Assembly (NCBI RefSeq): GCF_033060595.1
Contig: NZ_CP133038.1
Span: 806,001 to 870,000 of the forward strand
Origin: Pyramidobacter sp. YE332
GTDB taxonomy: Bacteria; Synergistota; Synergistia; Synergistales; Dethiosulfovibrionaceae
Direction of reading: 5' to 3'
DNA: 64,000 nucleotides
Of this stretch, positions 63,670-64,000 are shown in pieces. Made by a program: the position numbers and the translations under genes. Within the stretch, counting starts at the first letter, position 1. Every line of letters starts with the position of its first letter. The notes below the pieces were generated by a model, which did no database searches, was not told the origin of the DNA, and was given only the letters and a program-made list of their open reading frames with translations.

Positions 63670-63999
63670 GTGCAGGCTTATGCAGTTGCCAAGGCGGTTC
63701 GTATTTCGCCTTATAAAGTTCGTCAGGTACTGCCTTTGATTCGTGGCAAAAAAGTTGGAGATGCCATGATGGTTCTCCGTTATACCCCGAAGAAAGCTGC
63801 CCGACTTGTGGAAAAGGTGCTGAAGAGCGCCGTCGCTAATGCTGAGTTCAACTTTGGCATGGATGTTGAGAAGCTGAAGGTTGTCGAGGCCAAAGCCGAT
63901 CAGGGCCCCAGCATGAAACGTTTTCGTCCCGCGTCTATGGGGCGGGCTCATGCGTATGTGCATCGTACCAGTCACATCACTGTGACGGTCGCCGAGTAA
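63670..63999 (+). CDS. rplV: 50S ribosomal protein L22
   Basis: 109 residues, complete, with a GTG start after AAAGGGGG. ISPYKVRQVLPLIRGKKVGDA and FRPASMGRAHAYVHRTSHITV are conserved. The stop codon ends at 63999; rpsC is expected just beyond the window. Confidence 0.97.
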   Translation: MQAYAVAKAVRISPYKVRQVLPLIRGKKVGDAMMVLRYTPKKAARLVEKVLKSAVANAEFNFGMDVEKLKVVEAKADQGPSMKRFRPASMGRAHAYVHRTSHITVTVAE

Positions 64000-64000
64000 G

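Overview
The window is bacterial, GC-rich (roughly 60% by eye) and densely coded. The gene content suggests a fermentative anaerobe: an H2-evolving membrane-bound [NiFe] hydrogenase fused to Mrp-type antiporter subunits, several carboxylic-acid catabolism genes, a thiamine transporter under a TPP riboswitch, and no respiratory chain genes. From general resemblance I would guess Synergistota (Pyramidobacter/Jonquetella-like). That guess is inference, not a search result.

Layout. 1-7.2 kb: a LysR regulator converges on a minus-strand operon of three MmgE/PrpD-family genes and one dihydroorotase-like amidohydrolase, the latter cut by an IS5-family element. 7.4-13.5 kb: an aconitase-family dehydratase pair (LeuC/LeuD-like), a lactonase-type amidohydrolase, an RpiR regulator, a DJ-1/PfpI protein and a DASS-type anion transporter. 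Together these look like a carboxylate uptake and breakdown region. 14.3-23.8 kb: a MarR regulator, a 55-residue zinc-ribbon protein, then a 14-gene operon with the order of archaeal mbhA-N. The mbhI-like gene in it carries a one-base frameshift. 24.2-28.3 kb: two tandem mgtE magnesium transporters, the second preceded by a possible acidic/proline-rich leader peptide, and an MFS transporter. 28.4-32.3 kb: a PgsW-like exported protein, a PfkB sugar kinase, TPP riboswitch-thiT and an exported GH8-like protein. 32.4-43.7 kb: an rRNA methyltransferase, surface-polysaccharide genes (GT32, a frameshifted GT4, an epimerase and a sugar-phosphate transferase), a UvrD-like helicase, a decayed IS30 remnant, an alpha/beta hydrolase, tatD, tgt and a Sua5-type gene. 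43.7-46.5 kb: an IS cluster (IS630 abutting IS30). 46.6-64 kb: tRNA-Leu(CAG), rpoB-rpoC, then rpsL-rpsG-fusA-tuf and the start of the S10 operon up to rplV.

The most unusual signals are: (1) two ~153-bp interspersed elements with TA-flanked ends matching the resident IS630 element and an internal stem kept by compensatory changes; (2) the PrpD/amidohydrolase/dehydratase region, whose substrate is unknown; (3) the leader peptide in front of the second mgtE; (4) a repeat-built insertion in RpoC and an acidic tail on RpoB; and (5) several one- or two-base frameshifts in otherwise intact genes.
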